Shown here in pieces: positions 15,598-23,759 of a stretch of 38,655 bases of DNA. Source of the DNA: Oscillospiraceae bacterium (GTDB lineage Bacteria > Bacillota > Clostridia > Oscillospirales > Ruminococcaceae); assembly GCA_900768125.1 (NCBI GenBank), contig CAAGBS010000040.1, forward strand, positions 1 through 38,655. The letters are read 5' to 3'. Within the stretch, counting starts at the first letter, position 1; every line of letters begins with the position of its first letter. Both the position numbers and the translations under genes were made by a program. Under the pieces are notes generated by a model that saw nothing but the letters and a program-made list of their open reading frames with translations, did not search any database and was not told where the DNA came from.

Positions 15598-15940
15598 TTT
15601 CTCCTCCTGAAAGCTTTTCCAGCTTATTGTAGATCAGATACATCTTCTGCACCGAGTTTTCCAGAAAGTAGTAATGCTTGATATACGGCACAAGCAGAAC
15701 CAGAAACAGCACCGCGAGAACATATATCCCGATACTGCCGTGTATGAGAGCCATAAAAAGCGTCAGCAGGAAGAAAATCGCGAACGCCAGCATGATGAAC
15801 ATGTGGACTATCCTCTCATGCGAAAAGAATCCTATGCGCACATGCAGCCTTTCCAGTTCCTGGCGGTACTCTTCCCTGCTGTGCTCTGCGTCAAGGAACA
15901 GCCGTAGATGTTCAAGATACTCGGTTATCTGCTTTGTCAT
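15587..15940 (-). CDS. Small two-helix membrane protein, unknown function
   Basis: This is a 117-residue protein with a charged N-terminal helix (about 1-40, with alternating Glu, Arg and His) and two adjacent hydrophobic segments (about 45-66 and 70-86). A C-terminal amphipathic helix ending ENEL follows. I recognise no family. Its ATG overlaps the ABC-F stop by four bases and its 3' end overlaps the DMP19-like gene, so all three are likely translated together. It may anchor or regulate its neighbours at the membrane, but this is only inferred from position. Confidence 0.75.
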   Translation of the reverse strand: MTKQITEYLEHLRLFLDAEHSREEYRQELERLHVRIGFFSHERIVHMFIMLAFAIFFLLTLFMALIHGSIGIYVLAVLFLVLLVPYIKHYYFLENSVQKMYLIYNKLEKLSGGENEL

Positions 15941-17841
15941 GAGTCAAATTCCTCCAGAGCCAGCGAGGCTTCCTCCCAGTTCTGCATTGCCTGCTCCTGG
16001 CGGCTCCGCAGCTCCTCAATCTCGTTGGAAAGCTCCATCGCTTTCTGATAGTCGGTCAGCCCGGAAAGCTCGTTCGTCTTCTGCTCGATGAGCGAGTCAA
16101 GCTCCTCTATCTCTGCTTCAGCGCGGTTCACGCGGGTGTTCAGCTTGCGGCGTTCGCTGTCCCGCTCCTTTTTCAGCTTGTAGTCGTTGACTTTCTCAGG
16201 CTTCGCGGATTTTTCCTCCTGCTTCGCCTGCGCAGCGTTCTCGACTGCGAGTGTGTACGCGTCATAGGAACCGCGGTACTCCTTCACGCCGTCCGGGGTG
16301 AGGTAATATATGCGGTCGGCAAGCTTGTTGATGAGGTATCGGTCATGCGAGATGACGAACAGCGTGCCGTCATAGTTCAGCAGTGCGTTTTCGAGCGCTT
16401 CGCAGCTGGAAATATCAAGGTGGTTGGTCGGCTCGTCCAGAAGCAGCATGTTCGCGCCGGAAAGCATCAGCTTAAGAATCGCGATACGCGCTCTCTCGCC
16501 GCCGGAAAGTTCGGAAATATGCTTGAACACATCGTCTCCCCTGAACAGGAACGAACCCAGCGCAGTTCTAACCTGGGTCTCAGTCATGCGGGGATAAGCG
16601 TCCCAGAGTTCGTCTATCGCGGTCTTGCTGTCGGTAAGTCCCGCCTGAGCCTGGTCGAAATATCCCCACTGGACGCGGCTTCCGTAGCTGAACGTGCCGC
16701 TGTCCGGCGTATACTGATTCGTGAATATCTTGAAAAGCGAGGTTTTTCCGCAGCCGTTCCCGCCTATCAGGAAAACCCGCTCACCTTTTTTGATGTCAAT
16801 ATTTACATTCCTGAAAAGCCGCTTGCCGTCAAAGCTGAGTGCGATATCGTGAGCCGCGAACACGTCGTTTCCGCAGCCGTCCGCGCTCTTGAAGCTGAAA
16901 TGCAGCGAATCCGGCGCTTCCTCCGGCTTTTCCAGGTCGGAGGCTATGCGGTCTATCTGCTTCTGCTTGCTGGCAATCGTGACGTAGTTATGCGCCTGAT
17001 TCCAGCGCTTCTGCTGGTCGATTATTCCCTCTATCCTGCCTATCTCGCGCATTTTTGCTTCGTATTCCTTGCGGCGGCGCTCCAGGTCCTCTGCTTTCAG
17101 TTCAAGGAAGCGGGTGTAGTTGCCCTTATAGTCCCGAATATGACAGTTTTCAAGCTCGATGGTGCGGGTAGTCACCTTGTCGAGGAAGTAGCGGTCGTGC
17201 GAAATAACGATATATGCGCCGCGGTAGTCGTTCAGGAACTTCTCGAGCCATTCCACCGATTGAATATCCAGATGGTTGGTAGGCTCGTCCAGAAGCAGCA
17301 GGTTCGCCTTTGAAAGCAGCAGTTTGGTAAGCTGTAATTTCGACCGCTGACCTCCGCTCAGCACTGAGACCTGCAGTTTCAGGTCGCTCTCAGAGAAGCC
17401 AAGTCCCATCAGCGCGGACTGGGTGCGGCTCTTGTAGGTCAGTCCGCCCTCGCGCTCGAACTGCTCGGTAAGCTGGGTCTGGCGCTCGATGGTGGCGGTG
17501 GAATGGTCGCCGCCGTCAATGCGGTCGTGTAATTCCTCGAGTTCAAGCTCCATATCCTCCAGCCAGTCGAAGACGGTCAGCGCTTCGTCATACAGCGTTT
17601 TCTGCGAATCCTTGCAGGCGAACTGCTCCATCACGCCTATGCGGCAGCTTCCCGCAATGTGGATACCGCCCTCGTCCGGGATATGCTCGCCGCGCAGCAT
17701 TCTGAAAAGCGTGGTCTTACCGCTGCCGTTTATTCCAACGAATCCGATCCTGTCGTTGTCGTATACATCAAGCGTCACTCCGCTGAAAAGCGTCCTGTCA
17801 GCGAATGACATTGCAACATCATTTAAACTCAATAATAACAT
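15937..17841 (-). CDS. ABC-F ATPase (Uup/YfmR-type)
   Basis: The 634-residue soluble protein holds two ABC ATPase domains without membrane segments. Domain 1 has GINGSGKTT, LSGGQRSKLQL and LLLLDEPTNHLD. Domain 2 has GGNGCGKTS, LSGGERARIAI and LLLDEPTNHLD. A linker rich in basic and acidic residues joins them, and the last 90 or so residues form a charged coiled coil. ABC-F proteins bind the ribosomal E site and ease stalled or slow translation; some give antibiotic resistance. The coiled-coil tail fits the Uup/YfmR group rather than a resistance type. The start at 17841 (ATG) is preferred over an upstream TTG lying in a terminator. Confidence 0.9.
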   Translation of the reverse strand: MLLLSLNDVAMSFADRTLFSGVTLDVYDNDRIGFVGINGSGKTTLFRMLRGEHIPDEGGIHIAGSCRIGVMEQFACKDSQKTLYDEALTVFDWLEDMELELEELHDRIDGGDHSTATIERQTQLTEQFEREGGLTYKSRTQSALMGLGFSESDLKLQVSVLSGGQRSKLQLTKLLLSKANLLLLDEPTNHLDIQSVEWLEKFLNDYRGAYIVISHDRYFLDKVTTRTIELENCHIRDYKGNYTRFLELKAEDLERRRKEYEAKMREIGRIEGIIDQQKRWNQAHNYVTIASKQKQIDRIASDLEKPEEAPDSLHFSFKSADGCGNDVFAAHDIALSFDGKRLFRNVNIDIKKGERVFLIGGNGCGKTSLFKIFTNQYTPDSGTFSYGSRVQWGYFDQAQAGLTDSKTAIDELWDAYPRMTETQVRTALGSFLFRGDDVFKHISELSGGERARIAILKLMLSGANMLLLDEPTNHLDISSCEALENALLNYDGTLFVISHDRYLINKLADRIYYLTPDGVKEYRGSYDAYTLAVENAAQAKQEEKSAKPEKVNDYKLKKERDSERRKLNTRVNRAEAEIEELDSLIEQKTNELSGLTDYQKAMELSNEIEELRSRQEQAMQNWEEASLALEEFDS

Positions 17842-17863
17842 TTCATCACCGGATCTCTCTATC

Positions 17864-17897
17864 AAAAAACCAGCCGCCGGTGTTGCGCGGCGGTTGG
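17864..17897 (-). terminator. Terminator of the pheS-pheT-foldase operon
   Basis: On the minus strand, arms at 17897-17888 and 17879-17870 pair at 9 of 10 positions, followed by TTTTTT. Confidence 0.85.
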
Positions 17898-17916
17898 CTA
17901 TCTGTTTGTGTTTTGA

Positions 17917-19302
17917 TTACTTGCCCATGCCGTACAGCTTCTCGGGTGCATACTTCGTGTTGACCAGATAATCGTCCAGTTTAACGGTGTAGCCATCGTA
18001 GATGGACTTCAGGAGTTCGTCAAAATCGTCGTTCTTTATGCTGTGGAGCATGCTCTCGCGCTGGGATTCCAGCCATGTGGACATGGTGGTAACGTCGTCG
18101 CGTACAACAACGTAGATACAGTTGCCGGCTTCGTTCTCGAAAACGGTCGCCTTGCTGTCCGCGGCTGCGTTCCAGATATACTCTGTCACCTTTTCGTCAA
18201 GGGAGGAATTTTCCTTGTTAACGAACTGCTCGCAGTCCTCGGCGGATTCCTTCTTCTCGGCGGTTGCGGCGTCGATCTTCTCCTGAACATACTTGTTGTA
18301 GTCAGCGTCATCGGTATTGACCACCGGCTTGGTGTCGGTGACTTCCGCTGCGGGAGCCTCAGCCTCTGCGGTAGCTGCTTCGGCGGTGGAAGCAGCCTCA
18401 GCAGTTGGTGCAGCCTCTGCAGTCCGGACAGCTGCTTCTGCCGTCGCGGGAGCAGCTTCTGCGGTCGCGGAAGCCTCCGCAGTGGAGGACTTTTCCTCTG
18501 CGTAGCTGTCGTCAGCGTCTGCCCAAGCCTTAAGCTGGGCTTCTCTCAGGTCGTAGTCATACTGGATATTGACCCAGTCCTCGCCGGAATTAGCGCGGTC
18601 AGCATAACTCTGCGCGAGGTCTCTTATCTTCTGCTTGTCTGCATCGTCCTGCAGGCTCAGGCCCTGGTAATCGGTGAAATCCAGCTTCAGCAGCTTGACT
18701 GCTGCGTAATTCTCGGTCGCGTACTTCTTTATCTCATCATCGCTTACGGGGGTCAGACCGTCCTTGTCGTAGTTGTGCAGGAACACATACTTTTCCTTGT
18801 AGCTGTTCTCGCTCAGCTTTCGCATGGTGTCCTTGCTGATTCCGCGTTTTTCGTAGTACTCGCTGAAAGAGCTTTCGTCGATTCCGTAGTACTGTGCATA
18901 GTAGCCAAGGTCATTATCCAGAGACTTGATGTAGTTATTTACGGATTCCTGGTCTTCCGCCGAAAGAGTCAGACCGTACTCGCTGAACAGGGACTCGACC
19001 GCAGCGTAACGCTTGACCTTGTCCAGTGCGTAGTCCTTAAGCCACTGGTCAGCGGACTTTCCGTCGATGGTCTCGGTGAATACAGTCACCTCGGCGGTGC
19101 CAAGGGAATCGCCCTTTTCTTCGGTTATCTTGCTGGAAGCCTCGCTGTAGCCGGCAACCTCCAGTTGATAGATATACATGCCCGTGGGGATCTGCATTCC
19201 GTTTACTGTGCCGATGAAACCGGTGTCTGAGCAGCCGGTGAGCGAAGCCGCGCATACCACCGCACAGGAAGCGGCTGCAATATTTCTGAACTTAATTGAC
19301 AT
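17917..19302 (-). CDS. SurA/PrsA-like foldase lipoprotein with Ala-Glu-Thr repeats
   Basis: A 461-residue lipoprotein: hydrophobic signal, lipobox LTGC with Cys24, then FIGTVNGMQIPTGMY, which is the start of a SurA-N/trigger-factor-like chaperone domain (about 27-250). A stretch at 274-320 consists of repeated TAEAA-type units. This is followed by a C-terminal helical region (DADYNKYVQEKIDAAT) to the end. No clear parvulin PPIase active-site motif is visible, so chaperone rather than isomerase action is likelier. It probably helps exported proteins fold outside the membrane. It begins 12 bases after pheT with a GAGGA ribosome site, the last gene of the pheST transcript. Confidence 0.82.
   Translation of the reverse strand: MSIKFRNIAAASCAVVCAASLTGCSDTGFIGTVNGMQIPTGMYIYQLEVAGYSEASSKITEEKGDSLGTAEVTVFTETIDGKSADQWLKDYALDKVKRYAAVESLFSEYGLTLSAEDQESVNNYIKSLDNDLGYYAQYYGIDESSFSEYYEKRGISKDTMRKLSENSYKEKYVFLHNYDKDGLTPVSDDEIKKYATENYAAVKLLKLDFTDYQGLSLQDDADKQKIRDLAQSYADRANSGEDWVNIQYDYDLREAQLKAWADADDSYAEEKSSTAEASATAEAAPATAEAAVRTAEAAPTAEAASTAEAATAEAEAPAAEVTDTKPVVNTDDADYNKYVQEKIDAATAEKKESAEDCEQFVNKENSSLDEKVTEYIWNAAADSKATVFENEAGNCIYVVVRDDVTTMSTWLESQRESMLHSIKNDDFDELLKSIYDGYTVKLDDYLVNTKYAPEKLYGMGK
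18343..18483 (-). repeat. In-frame 15-bp-type repeats coding TAEAA units
   Basis: About nine related units of three to seven codons encode residues 274-320 of the foldase lipoprotein (for example TAEAS, TAEAAP, TAEAAV, TAEAAS). The core encodes T-A-E-A with varied wobble bases. Such in-frame repeats often vary in number between strains. Confidence 0.7.
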
Positions 19303-19314
19303 TAGTTATCCTCC

Positions 19315-21702
19315 TCAGGCTCTAAGTGTGATATTCTTCTCGGCAAGCGCCTTGAGCACCTTAGCAACTACAGCGTCTGCTTCCTCGTCGGTCATGCTGC
19401 CGTCCTTGCGGAGCACGAGCTTGTAGGAAAGGCTCTTTTTGCCCTCGGGTACCTGCTCGCCCTTATACATGTCGAATATTGACACGCTCTCAAGGTGCTT
19501 TGCATTCTTCTTTATGATGTCGATGATCTCGTCAGATGTAACCTCGTCATCGCATACAAGGCTCAGGTCGCGGGAAGTGGACGGGTACTTCGGCAGCGGC
19601 TTGTACTTGCGCTCCTCGCCGCGCGCTTCGAACAGCTTCGGGATATTCAGTTCAGCGCAGTAAATGCGGCAGCTGATATCGTAGGATTCCGTTACAGCCG
19701 GGTGAAGCTCGCCGATAGTGCCGAGTTTTACGTCACCGGCGTAGATGTCAGCGCATCTGCCGGGGTGATATGTCTTGTTGTCCTTGACCGGAACGAATCT
19801 CGCGTCAACCACGAGGATATTCAGCAGTTCCTCGACTGCGCCCTTAACGGTGAAGAAATCCTCCTCCGGACCGTAAGCGCACAGACCGAGCACGTCAGTC
19901 TCGATGGGAAGCTTCTCGTCAGTCGGCTGGAATACTCTGCCAAGTTCGAAGAATCTTGCTTCTAGATTTCTCGCCCTGATGTTGGTGTTGGCTACAGTCA
20001 TGAGGGACGGCAGCATGCTGGTGCGCATAACGCTGGTGTCCTCGCCGAGCGGGTACTGCAGAACTACGGACTTCTTCATCTCGTCATCGAAGCGCAGCTT
20101 TTCGTAGGAGCGCGGAGAAATGAAGCTGAAAGACATAGTCTCATAGAAGCCCTGGGACAGCATGCAATCTACCATCTTATTCTCGAAGCGCTGGCGCGGA
20201 GTGACCTCGCCTACAGAAGAAAGCAGCGGAAGCGTTGTCGGGATCTCGTTGTAGCCGTAGATTCTTGCAACTTCCTCTGCGAGATCGCACTCGCGGACGA
20301 TATCAACGCGGGTGTTCGGTACGATGACGTTTCCGTTCTCGTAGCCGAATCCGAGCTTCTTGAATATAGCTATCTGCTCCTCAGCGGGGATATTCGTGCC
20401 GAGGTGCTCGTTTATCCAGTCGGTGTCTAGCTTTAAGGTATGCGGAACCTTCTTCGCATTGTCAACGTCGATATATTCGCGGACTACCTCGCCGCAGCCG
20501 AGTTCCTCTACAAGTTCCAGCGCTCTCATGAGGGCTGCCTTGGAATTGATGGGGTCGATACCCTTTTCAAATCTGGAGGAAGCGTCGGTGCGCTTGTTTA
20601 TCTTCTTTGCGGTCATTCTGACGGAAACGCCGTCGAAGCATGCCGCCTCGAATACAACGTCCTTGGTGTCGTCCATTATTCCGGAGAACTCACCGCCCAT
20701 TACGCCTGCGACTGCAATCGGTTTCTTTTCGTCAGCAATTATCAGCATTTCGGGGCTGAGAGCGACTTCGGAGCCGTCGAGAATGGTTATCTTCTCTCCC
20801 TGCTGAGCGTTTCTGACGTTTATCTTGCCGCCCTCGACATAGCGGAGGTCAAAAGCGTGCATAGGATTGCCGTATTCCAGCATTACGAAGTTAGTGATAT
20901 CAACGAAATTGTTGATAGAGCGTACTCCGCTTGCTTTCAGTCTTTCAGCCATCCAGCGCGGGGAGGGTCCTATCTTGACATTCTTTACAACTGCCGCCAT
21001 GTAGCGGGAGCATAGCTTTGTGTTCTGCACGTCAACGCTGATGTAATCCTTTGCGCTGCCGTCAACGCCCTTGAACTGCGGCTCCTTGATGTTGAGCGGC
21101 AGGTCGAAAGTCGCGGAAGCTTCCTTTGCAAGTCCGAGGACGGAAAGGCAGTCAGGGCGGTTGTTTGTGATCTCAAACTCAACTGTAGTGTCGTTGAAGC
21201 CGAGCGCGTCGTGAATGTCCTCGCCAACGAACATCTTGTCGAAGTCGGGGTCGTCGTTCAGGATAAGAATGCCCCCGCTGCTGGAGTAAGGCACATCGGA
21301 CTGTTCGATGTTCAGCTCCTCATACGAGCACATCATGCCCTCGCTTGGCACGCCGCGGAGCTTGCCTTTCTTTATCTTCATAAAGGACATGTCCTTGTGG
21401 TTGTAGCAGGTGGCGTTGTTGAGCGCCGCAGGAACGAACGCGCCAACGAATACATTCTGCGCGGAGGTGACTATCTGCACCGGCGCTTCCTTACCAACAT
21501 CTATCTGGCAGACCCAGAGTGTGTCAGCGTCGGGGTGCTTTTCCATTGCGACGCACTTTCCGACTACAACGTTCGTGATATCTGCGCCCTGCTTTGTCCA
21601 GGTTTCGACCTTGCTTCCGCTCATGGTCATTCCATCGCAGAATTCTTTTATCGGCATATCGGCTTTAACGTAGTCGTTAAGCCACTTCATTGAAAGATCC
21701 AC
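19315..21702 (-). CDS. pheT: Phenylalanyl-tRNA synthetase, beta subunit
   Basis: The 795-residue subunit of the (alpha-beta)2 enzyme that charges tRNA-Phe. Visible are an N-terminal OB-fold tRNA-binding domain (about 40-155) and the B3/B4 editing region with GNPMHAFDLRYVEG. The B5 domain and a catalytic-like core ending in FFELGRVF follow, and the last 95 residues form an FDX-ACB anticodon-binding domain (PLPKYPSTSRDLS). Full family length. It follows pheS by 27 bases and precedes the foldase gene by 12. Confidence 0.97.
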   Translation of the reverse strand: MDLSMKWLNDYVKADMPIKEFCDGMTMSGSKVETWTKQGADITNVVVGKCVAMEKHPDADTLWVCQIDVGKEAPVQIVTSAQNVFVGAFVPAALNNATCYNHKDMSFMKIKKGKLRGVPSEGMMCSYEELNIEQSDVPYSSSGGILILNDDPDFDKMFVGEDIHDALGFNDTTVEFEITNNRPDCLSVLGLAKEASATFDLPLNIKEPQFKGVDGSAKDYISVDVQNTKLCSRYMAAVVKNVKIGPSPRWMAERLKASGVRSINNFVDITNFVMLEYGNPMHAFDLRYVEGGKINVRNAQQGEKITILDGSEVALSPEMLIIADEKKPIAVAGVMGGEFSGIMDDTKDVVFEAACFDGVSVRMTAKKINKRTDASSRFEKGIDPINSKAALMRALELVEELGCGEVVREYIDVDNAKKVPHTLKLDTDWINEHLGTNIPAEEQIAIFKKLGFGYENGNVIVPNTRVDIVRECDLAEEVARIYGYNEIPTTLPLLSSVGEVTPRQRFENKMVDCMLSQGFYETMSFSFISPRSYEKLRFDDEMKKSVVLQYPLGEDTSVMRTSMLPSLMTVANTNIRARNLEARFFELGRVFQPTDEKLPIETDVLGLCAYGPEEDFFTVKGAVEELLNILVVDARFVPVKDNKTYHPGRCADIYAGDVKLGTIGELHPAVTESYDISCRIYCAELNIPKLFEARGEERKYKPLPKYPSTSRDLSLVCDDEVTSDEIIDIIKKNAKHLESVSIFDMYKGEQVPEGKKSLSYKLVLRKDGSMTDEEADAVVAKVLKALAEKNITLRA

Positions 21703-21729
21703 TTTATATTCTCCTTAATTTTTATTGAA

Positions 21730-22752
21730 TCAGAACTGCTCCAGGAAGCGCATGTTGTTCTCATAAAGCAGGCGCATGTCCTCGATCTCGTAACGCAGCA
21801 TGGTGATACGCTCGATGCCTATGCCGAACGCGAATCCGCTGTATTCCTCGGAGTCGATGCCGCAGTTCTCGAGCACCTCGGGGCGAACTACGCCCGCGCC
21901 GAGTATCTCTATCCAGCCCTCGCCCTTGCAGAGCGGGCAGCCCTTGCCGCCGCAGCGGAAGCACTGGAAATCTATCTCGCAGCTAGGCTCCGTATACGGG
22001 AAGTGGTGGGGTCTGAACTTCAGCTTCATGCCCTCGCCGTAGAGCTTCTTTGCGAATGTATCGAGAGTTCCCTTGAGGTCGGCGAATGTTATCTTCTTGT
22101 CGATCACAAGTCCCTCGCACTGGTGGAAGATAGGAGAATGTGTGCCGTCCACCTCGTCGCGGCGGTATACGCGTCCGGGGCTGATGATGGCGATAGGGGG
22201 CTTCTGCTTAAGCATTGTTCTTATCTGAACGGAGGAGGTCTGCGTTCTCAGCAGTACGTCATCGTTGATGTAGAATGTATCGTTGGGGTCTCTTGCGGGG
22301 TGACCCTCGAGGGTGTTCAGCATGTCGAAGCAGTGCTTGGTGTCCTCTATCTCGGGGCCGTCAACTACAGTGTAGCCCATGCCGTGGAAGATGGATTTCA
22401 GGTCGTCCAGGACAATATTCATCGGGTGGCGCTTTGCGATAAGGCGGCGCTTTCCGGGCATAGTTACGTCTACGGTCTCGGTCTTCAGGCGCAGGTCGGT
22501 GAGAGCGGATTTCAGCGAACCGGTCTTGTCCCTGACTGCATTCTCGATGTCAGCGCGTATCTCGTTCGCAAGCTGACCGATGACGGGGCGCTCCTCAGCG
22601 GAAAGCCCGCCCATCTGCTTCAGGATAGCCGTAAGTTCGCCCTTTTTGCCGAGGAATCTTACGCGGAGCGCGTCTATCTCCTTCATATCGGCGCTTTCAG
22701 TGACTGCCTTGAGCGCTTCCTCTCTTATCGCCTGTAACTGTTCTTTAATCAT
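21730..22752 (-). CDS. pheS: Phenylalanyl-tRNA synthetase, alpha subunit
   Basis: The 340-residue catalytic subunit of class II PheRS, which makes Phe-AMP and transfers Phe to tRNA. An N-terminal coiled coil (about 1-90) is followed by the class II core: GFTEVEGPEIE-like motif as GYTVVDGPEIE, the motif 2 region GRVYRRDEVDGTHSPIFHQ, and motif 3 GFAFGIGIERITML. The start is ATG at 22752. The ribosome site is poor (AAGGA 13 bases upstream), unlike the neighbours. The 107-base leader folds into two hairpins but lacks T-box features. Confidence 0.97.
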   Translation of the reverse strand: MIKEQLQAIREEALKAVTESADMKEIDALRVRFLGKKGELTAILKQMGGLSAEERPVIGQLANEIRADIENAVRDKTGSLKSALTDLRLKTETVDVTMPGKRRLIAKRHPMNIVLDDLKSIFHGMGYTVVDGPEIEDTKHCFDMLNTLEGHPARDPNDTFYINDDVLLRTQTSSVQIRTMLKQKPPIAIISPGRVYRRDEVDGTHSPIFHQCEGLVIDKKITFADLKGTLDTFAKKLYGEGMKLKFRPHHFPYTEPSCEIDFQCFRCGGKGCPLCKGEGWIEILGAGVVRPEVLENCGIDSEEYSGFAFGIGIERITMLRYEIEDMRLLYENNMRFLEQF

Positions 22753-22783
22753 TTGTTTAGATCAATCCTTCCCTGTCGGAATA

Positions 22784-22840
22784 TTTCAGGCTGTACCCTG
22801 AAAGCACCGCCCACAAGTCCGCCCTATAAAAGGTGGACTT
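22784..22840 (-). promoter_or_regulatory. Two hairpins in the pheST leader
   Basis: In transcript order, AAGTCCACC pairs with GGCGGACTT (ends at 22840 and 22815, one mismatch), then TTTCAGG pairs with CCTGAAA (22803-22797 with 22790-22784). Neither is followed by a T run. Their role is unknown; the T-box consensus was not found. Confidence 0.4.
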
Positions 22841-22865
22841 TACTTTTTTTAAAATACCATCTTAT

Positions 22866-22894
22866 ATTATACCACACACCCGAAAAAATTTCAA
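22866..22894 (-). promoter_or_regulatory. sigma-A promoter of pheST
   Basis: TTGAAA (22894-22889) and TATAAT (22871-22866) are 17 bp apart on the minus strand, directly behind the membrane protein gene ending at 22901. Confidence 0.85.
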
Positions 22895-22900
22895 GTGGGG

Positions 22901-23749
22901 TCAGGATATTTCGCCGCCCGACTCCTCGGTCTGGGGAGCGTAGTCGCTGAATCTTACCGACATCAGCGTGTCCTTGCCGTCCCAGCGGCTGATGGTGTAT
23001 TCCATATATTTCTCCGGCATGACGGTAAGTCCGCTGGTGCCCGCGACTGCCGCAAGAGTAGGCGGTACGTAGCCGACGATCACCGTATAAACGCCGCCGT
23101 CGGAAGTCATGCTGATTATCTGCGGAGAATAGGTGAGATAACGTATATTCTTGCTCGCAGAGTAGGTGTGGGTCTCCTCGTTGTAGGTGAAGCGCACCTC
23201 CGCAGTGCCGACCGTCTGGTGGTTCAGCGAAACGGACGAGCCGAAAAGCTCGCGGCAGGACGCGCTTACGTTATACTCGGGGATAGTCAGCGCGTTGTTT
23301 TCGTCCTTCTGGAACTCGGAGGTATCCTGGTTCAGCAGGATATTCCATATCGCGCAGGATATCTTCGAGGAATCGGGGATCTCGTCCGGCTCCTCGAACG
23401 GCGCGATATCGTTTACTACCACCGGGTAGATGAAACTTGCGAACTCGTTTTTCAGCGAGGTGTTATCCAGCAGATTCGAGGTGATCTGCGCCACGAACCG
23501 CACGGAGGAGATCACTCCTATCACCGCCATGATTATGACTATCACCGCGAACACGAAATAAAATCTGCTCTTCGGCTGCTTTTCCGGCTCGGACTGCTCC
23601 GTTTCAGTGCCGCCGAGTTCAGCGATGTCGCTTTCGATATCCGGCTCGCCGAGATTGCCGAAAAGCTCGTCTATTACCCGGCTCTCCGCCTCGGGATTTT
23701 TCTGCTGGGGCTGTTTAGCCGGGGTGTTGTTTTTCTTTTTCTTTGCCAT
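22901..23749 (-). CDS. Single-pass membrane protein of unknown function
   Basis: This is a 282-residue protein. The N-terminus is a lysine-rich start (MAKKKKNN) followed by an acidic, Gln- and Pro-rich segment. One membrane helix lies at about 65-85 (FVFAVIVIIMAVIGVISSV). The C-terminal two-thirds is an extracytoplasmic-type region with beta-rich runs (EVRFTYNEETHTYSASK, GGVYTVIVGYVPP). I recognise no family. The start has GGAAGG upstream. It lies ten bases after proA, so it is likely cotranscribed with proBA, and the pheST promoter lies just past its end. Confidence 0.75.
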   Translation of the reverse strand: MAKKKKNNTPAKQPQQKNPEAESRVIDELFGNLGEPDIESDIAELGGTETEQSEPEKQPKSRFYFVFAVIVIIMAVIGVISSVRFVAQITSNLLDNTSLKNEFASFIYPVVVNDIAPFEEPDEIPDSSKISCAIWNILLNQDTSEFQKDENNALTIPEYNVSASCRELFGSSVSLNHQTVGTAEVRFTYNEETHTYSASKNIRYLTYSPQIISMTSDGGVYTVIVGYVPPTLAAVAGTSGLTVMPEKYMEYTISRWDGKDTLMSVRFSDYAPQTEESGGEIS

Positions 23750-23759
23750 AAGAACCTTC

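Noticed and set aside
18043..19230. Plus-strand open frame opposite the foldase lipoprotein
   Set aside because: Its Ser/Gly/Cys-rich translation is the mirror of the Ala/Glu repeats; the minus-strand gene has a lipobox and ribosome site.
22753..22894. T-box riboswitch before pheS
   Set aside because: No AGGGTGGNACCGCG-like core or terminator/antiterminator pair could be found.
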